DNA from: Epinephelus fuscoguttatus
Lineage: Eukaryota > Chordata > Actinopteri > Perciformes > Serranidae
Direction: 5' to 3'
Length of the DNA: 64,000 bases
Assembly: GCF_011397635.1 (NCBI RefSeq)
Contig: NC_064764.1
Span: 39,608,955-39,672,954, forward strand
Of the stretch, positions 23,953-36,791 are shown in pieces. A program made the translations under genes and the position numbers. Numbering within the stretch: the stretch's first letter is position 1; every line of letters starts with the position of its first letter. The notes under the pieces are model-generated. The model made no database searches. It was not told the origin of the DNA and worked only from the letters and a program-made list of their open reading frames with translations.

Positions 23953-26900
23953 CTACAAGGACTCCTCCTCAGATTCACTGTCTGTGTTGGGCTTCGTCAG
24001 CAGCTCCAGCTCCTCGCCGTCCTGTGACAGAAAACATATGCAGAGCAGATCAGAGTGCTGCTGAAGAATCCTGTGGACAAACCCGCAGTATAAAAGGTAT
24101 CTGCGGCAGCCAAATGTACTGTTTCACTAAACCATGACTTTCTATCATTTTTTTTCCTGCAAACTGACCTTTTCATGATATTTTTTACGGCAAACTATAG
24201 TTTGATTTTTTTGTGACAGTTTTATCACATACTATACTTTGACTTTTTGATCATTTATAAAGACATACTATAATTTTTTTTTTTTTTTTTTACTTGCTAC
24301 AACATGACTTTTTCTTTTTATATATTTTTTGACATACTGTACATTGACCTTTTTGATTTTGTTTCACATTGCTTTTTTTAAAAATGTTTTTTCACCCACT
24401 ATATTATGATTTTGTCACATGCTATACTATGCATATGGCTGAATTTTTTTACTTACTATACTATGACTTTTTATGATATATTTGATGACATACTATACTA
24501 TGACTTTTTATGATATATTTGATGACATACTATACTATGACTTTTTATGATATTTTTCACACACTTAACAATGACCATTTCATTTATTTATTTATATACT
24601 ATACTATGATTTTTCATATGCTTTTATGGCATGACCTTTTATGATATTTTTTCCATCATATTTCAGAAAAATGCTAATTTAACATATCTAAACACAGGAA
24701 CTTCCGGTCTACCTCTGCCTCGAAGATTATTTTTTGTGTGTTATTGTGTGATTTTGGTGAATCTGAACTAACAGAAAAAAATGCCAAAGTCACACAATAA
24801 CACAGACAAACTAACTGATTGAGGCAGCGGTAGACCCACAGTTCCTGTGTTCAGGATACCATTGTCAATGGAGTCTGTTGGCTTCGATGAGAGCACAGAT
24901 AGGGAACTGAAGCTGTTAACTGCTTCCCTGTTGGAATGGGCCGTCTGACGGGAAGGTAAAGCAGTGAAAATACTCTCAACATATTGTATACTTAAACTGT
25001 TATAGACTATTAGGTGGGATTTGTTTTAGGCAGCTAAAATACGTTTTGTTGCTGACCCCTCCACAGTAGTGCATTGCTCAGCCTCAGTGACAGCACTCCA
25101 GCCTGCTTCTCCAAACTGGGGGCATGCCAACTGACATCCACTGTTTGTATTACACTGACTATGGAGAAGTACCTCATACAAGTCCACTTTAAAAAGTCTG
25201 AACGATCCCTTGAACATCTCAGTATCTTCACTAAACACTAAAGGCTGATCCATTCAGTTTTGCGCTGATGCTCTGCCACTCACAAGCCCTTCTGTTTATG
25301 TCCTGATAGCTGTTTGGAAAACAGTTCTTTATTTCAGGGAACTCAAAATCTGCAAAGATGAGGGTTCTCATCCATTAATTTGCACTGCAGTGTGCAGAAA
25401 AAGTTAAAGACAATTGAACTCTGGCAGCAGGAGGGTGTGTGAGTAGGACGAGCACAACCGAGGCAGTCTCAGGGGACTGCATCTCCTTGTTGCTCCACCT
25501 GTCGGCTCGTGGCCCTCCCTACCTGCCTCCTTACCTCTCACTGAAAATAATAATTTACTCTGCGGATCAATTGCTTCTTGTCTGAGAAGACCTTAACCTT
25601 CCAAGCTGAACACCACTCACGCTCCAGGTCCTGCTTACTCTAGCACAGTGTCCTCATAAGGACGCCACAGAGATCTGTCCTGTTTAATAGCTTCCTCTTT
25701 CAAAATCCAATAAACTACACTGACCTAATGAAATTACATGAGGTAATGCAGCGGCATGAGTCTGAATGCTGTTTTCATAGCAGGGAATCAGGTTTCCTCC
25801 TGAGCTGAAGAAATCACATTATAGAGCGCTGAGAGCCAAGCGTCCTACAGAGAGCTCGGTATGTGTGTGGGAGGAGAGGAAGGGGCTTACATGCACGTTA
25901 GGTGAGTGACACAGCTGTGAGAAAAGCTTGTGTGCGTGACAAGGGAAGATTTGTGTTTTACTCCCTACCCCTCTGGACCTCTCGAACACCTCTCCGTTGA
26001 TGACCCGCAGCTTTTCCTGCTGCAGGCTGTACTCCAGGTCCTTGGGCCGGCTGGCGTTGTAGATAAAGATGGCCAGCAGGACTGTGGGAGCCTGGAGGAA
26101 GAAGTCCAGCGAGGGGCGGAAGTCAAAGAGGAAGAGGGAGAGGGCGGTTACCACCACGGTAGTGATCTGGCCCGTCAGCACGTGGAACATGTTGTCTCTG
26201 AATTTCAAGATGAAGGCCACAGATAGACCCAGGGCAGCTGAGGAGAAGACAGAGGAGAGGGTTGTTTTTTTACCTTATTCACACACACTCCTTGAAACTT
26301 GGTCATCCTTAAGGAAGTTTACTGATGTTCACAGATATTATTTGGAGACAGCAGCATTGACCTTTAATCAAAAGTTTGAACCTACAGTTTCCAGGTAAAT
26401 TATTTGTTATTGGTAATGCAAGGAGTCACAAATGATGCCTGCAAAATATCCAGAAAATTTCAGCACTGCTTGTCTGTTCAAACAGCCTGCATTTACATTT
26501 AGTAGCCAGGGTGGACATAATGTGATTGTGCAACTAATTACAAACAGTTTTTTATGTTTTGTTTTTTCTGACAATTCTCTAATGGCAATTTTCATGCGTA
26601 AATTGGAGTTTTAATAGACTGAATCTAGAGGAGAAGGCAGAGAAAGAGGGAGGGACTATGGGAGAGAGGGAAAGTGAACAACGGAGCAATATAGTGGAGA
26701 ACCAGGGGTGTGAAAGAGAGCGCAAGTCAGAGAGGGACAGAAAATGAGAGTTTCCTTCTGCCTCCCCAGCAGTGGGAGAGATGTGTGTTTACATGCAGCA
26801 AAGAGTGGTGATCATCATCTGCGCACGTGCGCACTACACGGCCCAAGAGGCACAGGTTGCTTTGCCAAGCCTGTCGTGCATGAGACGACAGACTATCAAC

Positions 26901-29900
26901 ATAAGGAAGAGAAGAATGAGAAGTGGTGCGAGAACACACGTCAGCCCTTAGCTTGTACCCAATGTTTTAATATTAAGAAATATATAATATAGATTTCTTT
27001 TACAGCAGAAATTCAGTTTTTTTTAATCAGGCAATGGAACAGAAACTGTGCAGGTTCATGTGGGTCGGGCTGTTTTTTGAGTCCAATCAGAGCCCTAGTG
27101 TGCTTAAGTCACAATAGTAATGAGAAGCAACTGTAGGTTTTCAGTTCATTTGCTCCAAAATATGAAAACATGATTTTGAGCAGAATCACGTTTTCATCAA
27201 TGATGTGTCCAGTGTCATAGCTGCCATTTCCATTCAGTTGATTTATGCTTGACAGAGGTCTTTGTGAACATGTGTACCTCTGTTTCCGTCCACACCAAAT
27301 GAATCCACAAAACAATTTGATGCAATTGGCTGTGATGGTTCACACTAGTATGCTCGGCACCCGACTTTGCACTGCTGTTCATTAGTTTAATGAGCAACGA
27401 TGAGCGAGACAGTTGGCCCTTTTTTGTATGCTGTTTCTCTTCCCTAATAACTCTGAAGTCATTGATTTAGGTCGTCTGAAGATGCTTATGATTCAGAGAC
27501 TTGACAAACATCAATTTGTTGCAGGAGTCCATGTTTTCCTGAGCAGATGCATTGGGTGCATTGAGATCAGAAGTCAAACTACTGAGTCAGAATTACTAAC
27601 TTCTTACTTGCAATGGATACAGCATCAAATATGTGTGTTACATATGAAGCTACAGGCAGAAGCTGGTTAATTTAGAGACTGACGACTGTTTCTGTCCAAA
27701 AGTAAAATAAAAATCCACCTACCACAGTTACCTAAATGTAACCACAGCGGCACCAACTTGTTACTGACACAACTGTTAACTCACCCGTGACGAGCACCAG
27801 TAACAGGGAGTACACGTTATGTCCATGGAGGAGGCCGCAGTGCACGGTGAGGCCTCGAGCCTCACTGCCCAGCCCGAGGGTCAGACCATTAAACACCACA
27901 CCAAAGGCGTACCTACAAACCCATGAAGCACATTATTCAGATTCGAACTGACTTCAGCCACACATCCTCTGCTTTATTATGTTCTTCACTGAGTCACTTC
28001 TCACAGTTTACTGTTCTGGATGAAGATGCTCTCAGTCAGCTGGTCTCCTTCTTTGAGGATCTTCTCATTGTAGATGTTGGCCATGGCGGAGATGAAGCAC
28101 TGGAGGAGGAGCAGGATGTGACCCACACCCAGAGACCGAAGCTTCTGCACCACCCTGTCCCTCCAGGCCTGGCCGGGCAGGGATGACACCCACGACTCAG
28201 TGGCACTGAAGAGGGAGAAAAGATATGAACAAGGATAATAGAACATAACTGAAGAATAAACCAGGCTGTGAACCTGGTGAAACTGGTATTTATAAAGGAA
28301 GAATGTGTGCACCTCAGGGGGGCGTCAGAGCAGCGTACACACAGTTTTAGCTGAGATAGCAGAGGGTGATGTGATGAGGAGGAGATTAAAAATAAATTAG
28401 GAAACAGTAACATTGTTTTCAGGTTGTTTGCCAGTGTCATGTTTCTTTCATTACTTTGCAGTCAGCACAGCATTCTGTAAAATCTCATTCAGAAGCACAG
28501 TCATAAATTTAATTTTAAGGTACTTCTGAGAGATGAATTTCATCATTTTTTATTTACACTTGAGCATCATTCACGTGTGAATTACCTTTAATTTGATCCT
28601 AAACTGAGCGGCACTTTGTAGAGTCAGTGACGGTTGAGATATTATCTCAACGATGTTTGCAGAACCATGTGATGAATTAATGGTACGGACGTTATAAACA
28701 GCCTCAGCCTTGCAGCTGCTTGAAGAGACCCACCATGCAACATAATATTGTTGCTTAAATTGTACTTACTTTGCTGTACTTCTCATTAACGGGTCTAACA
28801 GGTGAAGCAGGAACAACTATCAATATGCAAACAGATGTTTGAGGGCCATTTATGGCAACCCTGGTGGTAAAAATGAGGCTCAAGCATGTTCACCCTCCGC
28901 CCACAAGGACTGAGATTTATAAAACAGAATCAAGCATGCGTGTGCCTTTATAAATCTGACGAAATCCTTATGTGCGTACACAAAGAATGTTGTGAATCTA
29001 CAGTTTTTTGCATCTGGCCTCAGGTCTTGACAAGAAAGAAGAACATATACATGGAATAAAAAAAGTTGATATCTCTGGTTCTGCTGCATCAATTCTGATC
29101 CTCAGGACATCTACAGGTATCACACACAGTTCACGCTTTTAAGACCTTTTCAGGATAATTTTAACCTGATTTAAAATTGATTTTTGGACAAATCATCTGT
29201 TTCTTATTCAAGCATGACAGGTAAGTATAAATGTAAGTAGTGGTCCCTGTGCAGAGGCAGGTTATTAGCAGGTACAAAAGATAAGATTTTTTGGTGGGTT
29301 TAAAGATTTGATTCATCAGGCGTGTGGACTTTCACAAAAAGAAATTAAAATATAGACAAGTTAAATAAGATCAAATGTTTTTGGCAATTCAGACCATTTA
29401 ACGACCTCTGAGACTCAAAATTTATAAATTAAATTTAAGGACTTTGGAGACTTTTTAAGGACCTGCAGACACTCTGGATCTTTCTTTTTAAACTGTCCAT
29501 CATGAGTCTGACAACATTATATGAGAGCACTCTTTTCATCCATCTGCCGTTCATCATGTTACCTGCTGTTCCTCATCTGCTCCAGCAGCTGTGTGTAGAG
29601 GAGGCAGGAGTTGGAGGGGGTGGAGAGGGGGTTTGAGTGGAGACCTGGAACAGCCACAGAGTTCTGGCTGTTCCCTGATCCCGTCGTCAAGGAAACAATG
29701 GACAGGAAGAGGATGAATAACGCTGCCCACTGAACCCAGGACAGGCGCCTCCTACAGGAGAAGGTGAGAAGTGAAAATGTTAGTTTCTTCTGTGGTTAAC
29801 ATGAGCTGCGTTTAAAGTTTTAAATATACAGAATTACAAGGTGTTGTGTATGAAGGGATGCACAAGATGTCGAACTTGATGAGATGGTGCACCAGTAAAA

Positions 29901-32293
29901 AAGGCAATTTTGAGTATTTCACTCAGCTTAAGTGTTACTGTTACAGCAGAACAAGTACAGTACATTCAGTAATATTGTCCAACAGATTATAAAGCTCACT
30001 TTAAAGCCAGTTAAGGCACATTTTTAGAAACAAAATGTTAAAATATTTGGTTAAACTTGAAGACATCTCTTCTAGACGAGTCACAAAAAAGAAACATGGG
30101 ATGGGAAAGCCGCAGCATAACACCAGGAAATGAAATAAAGTGTCAACAGATGCACACTCAGCACCTCTCAGCTACAGTCAAACTCACAATAACAGACACA
30201 GCGTCCTGCTGAAGGACAAAACATTACAGGCTCGTTGACACTTACTTCAGAACAATTCTGAAGAGCACAGCTGTGGTCAGGATGACGAAGTTGGAGAACA
30301 ACACTGCCATGGCCTGGGAACAAGAGGAAGAACAGCTGGTTCAGAGATAAAACAGCAGAACAGAATAACTACATCAAACACAAAGACTCAGCGCAGGACG
30401 TTTTGTAAAAGCTGGAATGAGAAGTTTAAATCTGCATTTAGAGAATTTCCACTGGAGGTAAAAGAGGTTTTCAGGTGTGGTTTACATGTTAATAGGGGTT
30501 GGATAACTGGAATGCATTTACATTTTCCAAATGTAAAGCTTTCACACTCAAAATTCAATTAATATAAATGGTCCTATAACAAAATATTAAAGTCTTTACT
30601 AACAGGCTGCAGGTAAGTCATCACATAGAAGATGATGAGGTTGTCGAGGAAGTAGAGGAAAGCAGGGACAGCCCACTTCAGGGAGGTGAGGAAGGAGGAG
30701 CTGGAGGAGCACCCCAGCTCTCTGCACGATCGTCCCTCTGAGGAAACAGACAAAAAGAGCAGATAAACACACCTTAAAGATACACTATGCAGGATTATAC
30801 TAAAAATACCTTTTACAAATTCCACTTCTGTTACAATATGACAATATTCTGAATTGGATACAGGTCACATAAACAGCTTATTTCGCTTGGATTTTGTGTA
30901 TTATGTCTTTTTCCAAATGTAGTATTTTCCGATTAAGACATGTGGGTTATGCCAATATTATTAGGTTTTTACGCCAATTTGCGTCACACGGCCTGTTTAT
31001 GGTCGGCTGTGTGGGCACTTATTGATGCAGTGACACACAACCCAACTCTCCAACAGTCTGTAAGGCTGAGGCAGAGATGCACGCGCAAAAGAAAAGCCCA
31101 CATTTCTGGTCGGAGGAAGAAACACACCTCCTATAAAAGCTGTGAAAGACTTGCATATCAACACAATTTTGAATATGTACAAATATGGCTACACCGTCCT
31201 TTTCAATAAGGTGGACGAAAGAGGCAAGATGTGTTTGCATGGTCAAACAAGTCTACCACCGGAAGAAACCTTTGAGCAAAATGGCACAGGCAGCTCCAGC
31301 TGTTCCAATTCCTCCATTTTTACATAATAAATGTCATGTTAGAGGACGTTAATCTGAGTATTTACAGCTGCACATAACTGGGAATATTAGTGGAATAGGG
31401 TTTTATTTATTAGGCATGTAAACAACTCAGTTGGAATGCTGTCTTTTTGGAATAAGAGCAAAAACTGGAATATTTTGTGTATCAGGTAACGCTAATAGCA
31501 GCATGCATCCAAGAGGAAGCTACGAAAGTCACCAACAAGGTGCCAAAAAACCCACAAATACAGTGAGGCAAAGCAACAAGCGGAGAAAGCTTGTTTCAAA
31601 CAACAGTAAATCTGGGGTCAGCTTTCACTTTCCATGCAAGCACTGAAGGAGAGGATGGGGATGAAGAGCAGCATGGAGTTGGCCTGTGTTCTGTTGGACA
31701 GGTTGGTGCTGGCATTTAGCTTACTTAGCTACCTAAAGTGTCGGCTCTTCCATTATAACTAATGTAACATTCCTATGACAGTACAGTAGCTTGCTGTGTA
31801 TGAATTAGCAGTGCAGGCAGTAGGGCCCAAATTTAAATGTTCTTAAACTGGTTGAACCAACAATTCCTGGATAATGTACCTTTAACATCACATACGCAAA
31901 CACAACTTCAATGTTTACCTCGGACGATCACTCTGACTGACATAGCCAGGCAGAAGAGCAGTTTGAGCGCCTCAGCGAGTAGATTGACGGATGCAGGGAG
32001 GAAGTCATACTTGTTCTCTGCAGATTGACCACAAATGGAGACACAACACGTCAGTGGAAAAAACATCTTATAGCATGTTTATCTAAATGTGTGCTGACTT
32101 GAATACAAAATTGACACATCATGTTAACTCGCTGTGGGAAATAAAAAATAGCATCCAGTGAGTCACCAGCATTGGCGGAGAATTTGAGGAGCACGATGCG
32201 ACTGGTCCCCAAAGTTACAAAGCCCAGGCCGAGGGCCAGAGTGTAGGCCGACGAGCGGGAGCACAGCCTGCTGCAGCAGTGGCAGCCCATCAT
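23953..32293 (-). CDS. slc35a5: SLC35A5, nucleotide-sugar transporter family, complete
   Basis: Nine coding exons, in transcript order: 32293-32167, 32017-31919, 30737-30604, 30313-30246, 29751-29563, 28205-28005, 27912-27785, 26237-25969, 24021-23953. All have AG/GT borders. They sum to 1284 nt (427 aa); human SLC35A5 is 424 aa. Start [11 protein letters not shown]; either of two adjacent ATGs (32293 or 32290) may be used. Landmarks are [20 protein letters not shown] and [13 protein letters not shown] (early membrane helices and the family QP turn), [38 protein letters not shown] and [14 protein letters not shown], then an acidic C-terminus ending EESL. A Ser/Asn/Pro-rich loop near residues 170-200 fits the lumenal loop of this subfamily. 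Family knowledge: multi-pass Golgi protein (about ten helices) moving UDP-sugars such as UDP-GlcNAc/GlcA; exact substrates are less certain. It faces ccdc80 tail to tail. Confidence 0.96.
24115..24660 (+). repeat. Degenerate block of the 38-bp minisatellite family in slc35a5 last intron
   Basis: About a dozen diverged units, with three tidy ones near 24455-24545 (GACATACTATACTATGACTT, then TTTATGATATATTTGAT). They have the same orientation as the large array 1.5 kb away. Confidence 0.85.
24691..25235 (+). mobile_element. Dispersed element copy B with 161-bp fold-back head
   Basis: Positions 24691-24851 form a near-perfect hairpin: AACACAGGAACTTCCGGTCT at the left and, inverted, GACCCACAGTTCCTGTGTT at the right. 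It is followed by GCAGTGAAAATACTCTCAAC, CAGCCTGCTTCTCCAAACTG and a terminal AAGTCTGAACGATCCCTT. The whole arrangement is repeated at 36994-37435. No coding sequence. Confidence 0.75.
25240..25968. other. slc35a5 last intron, remainder
   Basis: No repeat or coding signal recognised apart from the repeats listed before it. Confidence 0.4.
26238..27784. other. slc35a5 intron, no recognised feature
   Basis: Contains a purine-rich stretch at about 26620-26760 and otherwise nothing recognised. Short frames here have no splice or domain support. Confidence 0.4.
28206..29562. other. slc35a5 intron with a possible MITE relic
   Basis: About 28900-29030 holds GAGATTTATAAAACAGAATC and GCCTTTATAAATCTGACGAA with internal inverted symmetry, suggestive of a transposon relic. 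Nothing else is recognised. Confidence 0.35.
30774..31885. mobile_element. MITE-like element in slc35a5 intron (family shared with f5 intron 8)
   Basis: Left end TTAAAGATACACTATGCAGG and right end CCTGGATAATGTACCTTTAA are inverted repeats. The interior has no gene but shares blocks with the copy at 47657-48039 (AAGAGGAAGCTACGAAAGTC, AATACAGTGAGGCAAAGCAA and GCTTTCACTTT have clear counterparts there). TTAA is present at both ends, though it could be part of the terminus. Confidence 0.6.
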
Positions 32294-32333
32294 GATCGGG
32301 ACTGGAGCTCAGAGCAGTCAGACCTGTTGTAAT

Positions 32334-32337
<4 letters not shown>

Positions 32338-32401
<64 letters not shown>
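32338..32401. repeat. (CA)n microsatellite beside the slc35a5 splice acceptor
   Basis: Pure CA tract of about 32 units; on the slc35a5 sense strand it reads (TG)n. It ends about 14 bases before the AG acceptor of the first coding exon (exon begins 32323), so it lies where the polypyrimidine tract would be. Confidence 0.95.
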
Positions 32402-32406
<5 letters not shown>

Positions 32407-32639
32407 GGTAGTATCAGACTGCTGCCCAGTATGTTTGGTACTCAGTTTCAGTTGCAGAATCGGCATCACTAAAGAACTGGAAGGACTGGAGTGTCTCTGT
32501 CCAACACTACTGAGATCAACATGGTCACTGTCAACAGCTCAAAGTTCCTGTGGCTAAAAATCACCTGGTCTCTGCTGTATGAGCTGTGTAGAATTTTTTT
32601 AAATTCTTTATTGGTTATTAAATCACTAAATGGATCTGT

Positions 32640-32890
32640 CTGACATGGTCAAGATATACCGGTATGTGCCTGCTAGGTCCCTGAGATCCTCTGACTCAAA
32701 CCTTTAGATCGTTTCAGAGGTCAGAACTAGAAGACATGGAGACGCAGCCTTTGTTAATTACGCCCCGAAACTCTGCAACAGTCTGTCTGAAGGTCTTAGA
32801 AGCTCTACATCTGTTGAAACTTTCAAACATAATCTCAAGTCAGATCTTTTTACCATTGCTTTCTCCTGAAATGTATTTTTAACTGATGGT
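32640..32890 (+). pseudogene. LINE C-terminal coding fragment (L2/CR1/Rex1-like)
   Basis: The plus-strand translation gives SLRSSDSN...AAFVNYAPKLCNSLSEGLRS and STSVETFKHNLKSDLF, interrupted by a stop. It matches the APKLWNSLP...FK..LKT.LF signature at the end of many fish LINE ORF2 proteins. It is truncated and inactive. Confidence 0.7.
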
Positions 32891-32899
32891 TGTTTTTCT

Positions 32900-35427
32900 C
32901 TTGTATTAGCCTGTAGTTTTACTTTATCTTTTATCATACGTTTTTATCATCTTTTTTTCCAGACAATAAAATAATTTAAAAAGAACAACAACAACTATCA
33001 AACAAACAAAAAAAAAATTATAATTAAACATCTATTGAATATAAAGAAAATAAATAAATAGAGTAAAAATAAACAGCAGGGATAAAATACTGGAAAAACA
33101 ATGATTACAATGAAAGTTAAGGCTAATGTAACTCCAAATAAAAAGCCAGATTAACAAGGTAGGTTGAGTTAAGAGGGGCATAAACAACAGAAAGCACTCT
33201 CACTGGTACTTTTATAGGTCACACATGAGGAACATGTCAAAGTAAAGCAGTGGAGGACCTCAGTGATCTGGCGGGAACATAAAATTAAAGAAAATCTCTG
33301 ATGTATGAAGGAGAAGGGTCATTTAAAGCTTTAAATAAAAAGGAAAAGAACTTTAAAATCAATCTTAAAAGACACAGGTAGCCAGTGTAGGGACTTCAGC
33401 AGTGGGGGGTGTGATCCAGTTCTTAGTTAGCACTGTAGCTGCTGCAGTCTGGACCAAAGTAAGTACACACTATCTTACTGCTCGTCCTCTAACAAAACCT
33501 TCTGTTTCAGGCCCTGCAACAAAAAAGTTCCACCTTTAAAACAGGTCATATTTTACATGGTCAACTGAGAGAAGTCAACGTACGCTGAGGTCACTTCACT
33601 GTCTTTGTAAGCAGGACAGTAAAACAAAAAATGAACCTCTTTTACACAATGAACAAGCTCTGTCCTCCTGAACCTGTGAGCCCCTCAGGCTAATAATGTT
33701 CCTGAGTGTAACTGTGCACACAGGGATCTTTGTCTTTTGTTTAGATTATACTTCACATAAGGTTCTTCTCTGTGAGACACTACTGTAAGTTAATGATTTG
33801 GGTTAATACCACATATCAATGGACCATTGTTCTGTACATAAGGAACATTTTGCTGCTAATCCACTGGGTTTAGTTGTTCGAAAGTAATCTGATCGGATTT
33901 CAGCTATCAATAGGATAAAATCTTAAAAACAGGTTGTTCAAATAAAAGATTCTGAAATCGGCTGAGATCACATCATCCAGTCTTGGTTTTGTTGTTCAAA
34001 ACTTTTAAGTAGGATTGGGATTCCTTTGATCCAAAAAAGGGATTATTCTGATCCCAGCAGGAGGTTGGATTCAGGCTGGATTTCAGGAACAGAATGTAAT
34101 AAAACTTTTAAATTGGTCCAAAAATACACATTTTTATATATATATATATATTTATATCTTGCACTTCAGTTGTTGAACAGTTACTGTGATAAAGTAGATA
34201 ACGTAGACTTTAGGCTATCTAGTAATTACTTTTTGTTTGATATTAACAGCTATTTGGGGGGTTATTTTATGTATGGGGACAACATCCTTTTTTAAAATTC
34301 TACTGGACTGAAAGGCGTAAAGTTACAGTTTCTAACAACTCTATTTCTTTCTCATTTGTGAAACCTACAATGATAAGTGGTACAGTAACTGCAGTGTGTT
34401 TATTGGCAGACTGCGTGCACTGTGATATGTATGTGGTTGGTAATCTTGAAAAGTCTGTTTCTGGATCAGGGTGATCTGATCCAACGTTGCTTTGAGAAAT
34501 CAGCACAAAAGTAAAATGGCTCAGCTGATCCTGGGCAGCAAAATAAGGGATTTCAAAATCTGGATCTTTCTGATCTAGACTCAATTTTCTGAACAATTGG
34601 ACTCTGAATATCATCTGGAAAATAATATAAGAATTTTTTCAGCTTTATCTTAAACTGTTTCAGAGAGAGGTGTTAATTCAATTTTATGATCATTTTAAGA
34701 GGCTGACAGATATGATGCTGCTCTGTCCTGGTCTGACTTCTTCTAGCTTTTTAGGAACTCCCTTCTGCTAGATAATGAGACATGTTAGGGTTATAAATAG
34801 CAGCTACAACTAGCCACATACACAAGAGCCCTTTGGTTTGGTCTCCAGTCACATTTGATTAAGTTACAGTTGTCAGTAAACTGTTTACTGTGCAACACAA
34901 ACCTCCAGTAACTCACTGAATTAAATCAATCTGAGCAGGATGGTGAGCTGCAGGGTCTGGCTATTTAAACTTTAAAAACTCATTATCAGTCCCAGCTTCT
35001 CAAATGTCACATATTGCTGCTTCTTTGTAAATTAAATATGTCTGGGGTTTGAACTGTTGGTGAAACAAAACAAACAATTTAAAGACGTCATAATGGACAT
35101 TATCGACTATTTTCTGATATTTAAAACACTAATGGACGAATAAAACGATAAAACAAACGAGACATTGATGAATGAAAGTCACATTTTTGTCAGGGACGTA
35201 AATTAATCTGCTCACACACAGAATTTAACTGTAACAATTGAACCTAACGAGCAAAGTCTGAGAGCTCGGAGCTAATTTAGCGTCACTGTCACCACAAACC
35301 GTCTCGTTTCTGCGAACAAACACCTTCAATAAAACAACACGAGCGTTTATTTAAACATTACTACACGTATTATCTGAGGACGTCACAGATATGGTGTGAA
35401 AATGAGACAAAGCTCTGTGAGACTTAC
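32900..35427. other. slc35a5 first intron: AT-rich, little recognised
   Basis: After the LINE fragment there is an A-rich stretch (about 32965-33080) and a (TA)n tract at 34132-34151. A segment at about 33880-34620 has repeated GATCTGATC/GGATT motifs and TTGTTCAAA/TTCTGAACAA-like inverted ends, which may be an old transposon. No exon seen. Confidence 0.4.
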
Positions 35428-35540
35428 TTGTTATTCCTCTTTCTTCCAAAACATAACTGAACCATTGCTCTTCCTGGTTTATCCGCGCAGGCGCACTGGA
35501 GCAGGTGCCGCGCTGACGTCATCCCAAACGCACTGCACAT
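35428..35540 (-). promoter_or_regulatory. slc35a5: slc35a5 core promoter and 5' UTR exon
   Basis: On the minus strand a donor (AA then GTAAGT) ends a probable non-coding exon at 35428. It would join the acceptor before 32323. Just upstream is a perfect CRE palindrome TGACGTCA at 35514-35521 and an NRF1-like GC palindrome (GTGCGCCTGCGCG) at about 35483-35495. No TATA box is seen. This looks like a housekeeping promoter. The transcription start is inferred to lie near 35470-35510. Confidence 0.65.
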
Positions 35541-36300
35541 CCGTGTGAATCAGCTGTTAATGAACGTGTGAAGGAGGAGGAGGAGGGTTTAGATGCTGTT
35601 AGCTCAGATCAAATTAATTGTACAATTAAATTAAAATATTTAAAAAGTTTCTTTAGAAAAGGTGAAAAGTTTCTGGTTTCATTTTCCTTCTAAAATCTTG
35701 TGACTTTTAAATTTCTAAACTACTTACTAAGCTCTGCTTTTCACCACAAGTCATCCATGATTGGAAATTGATACAAAAGCATGACTTTACCTCACAGATG
35801 GTCCCTATTTGGGATAACAGAAGTATATTCATTAAGAGAAAATCCCGTTGTTATTATAAGGAATGAATGGACAGAGGTATCTGGTATTATTCATTTATTA
35901 GATTTTAACATATAATACTTTTGTGGGAAAATACAATCTTACAGGCATTTCACAAGCAATGATTCAGTTAGTTACAGGCATCCTGATTTATTCTACAGTT
36001 ATTCCACACAAGCCTTCAGCAGCTATGAATAGATGTAGTTAATCAGATAAAATAAATGCAATAATACATTTGTGAGGAGTGTTGTCACTTCAGTTTGTTT
36101 TCCATCACCCTTGATGCAAACACACAGTATGTTCCAAGGATACAGCAGTAATTTGACAGTCAAAATAAGAACCAGATAGCTCTTTTTTCCCAACTCCACC
36201 TCAGGCTAAAGAAGCTCACTTAAAAATATTGAATGTTATATTTACAGATCAGACATTTTATATTCTCTGCCTGCAAGTTTCCTGACGATAATTACGTTAG
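35541..36300. other. Intergenic between slc35a5 and f5, left part
   Basis: AT-rich, with no coding or repeat signal recognised. The two genes are transcribed away from each other. Confidence 0.4.
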
Positions 36301-36374
36301 GAGCACTCTTGATGACCTTCTTCTCATTCCAAATATTACAAAAAAGTTTATTTCCATTTTTTAGCAGAAGCTAC

Positions 36375-36791
36375 AGTCCTTGGACAAATATAACATTGAT
36401 AAAATTATTAGTACAGGAATCCAATCTAGCCAGGAGGAGTGGTCTAAGATATTTTCATTGTCAAGTAAAATATTCTTATGTAATCGGCTAAATGAGAGCC
36501 AATACCGAATATTTCACAGGCTACAACGTACACCCCAGTTTCTCAATAAATGCAACTCCAATATATCTCCCATGTGTAAAAAAAAATGTAAGAAAGAGTT
36601 GGAAATGCCCTTTTATTGCACGTTTTTGGAAAAATATTAAAAAAGAGCTTTGTACAATCTTGGGCATGGACATTAAAAGGGAACCTGCATTGTTTCTGTT
36701 CTCACCACGTCTCCAAAATAATAATACCAGAGCTACACATGCCCTTTTCGTCATATTGGAATCATTCAAAAGGACAGTACAGACTTTTTGA
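36375..36791 (+). pseudogene. L1-clade LINE ORF2 C-terminal fragment, frameshifted
   Basis: Frame one (36380-36640) reads NESQYRIFHRLQRTPQFLNK then MCKKKCKKELEMPFYC. Frame two continues RFWKNIKKELCTILGMDIKR and EPALFLF. This corresponds to the C-terminal cysteine-containing tail of L1/Tx1-like LINE ORF2 proteins. A frameshift near 36620 and 5' truncation make it dead. Confidence 0.75.
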
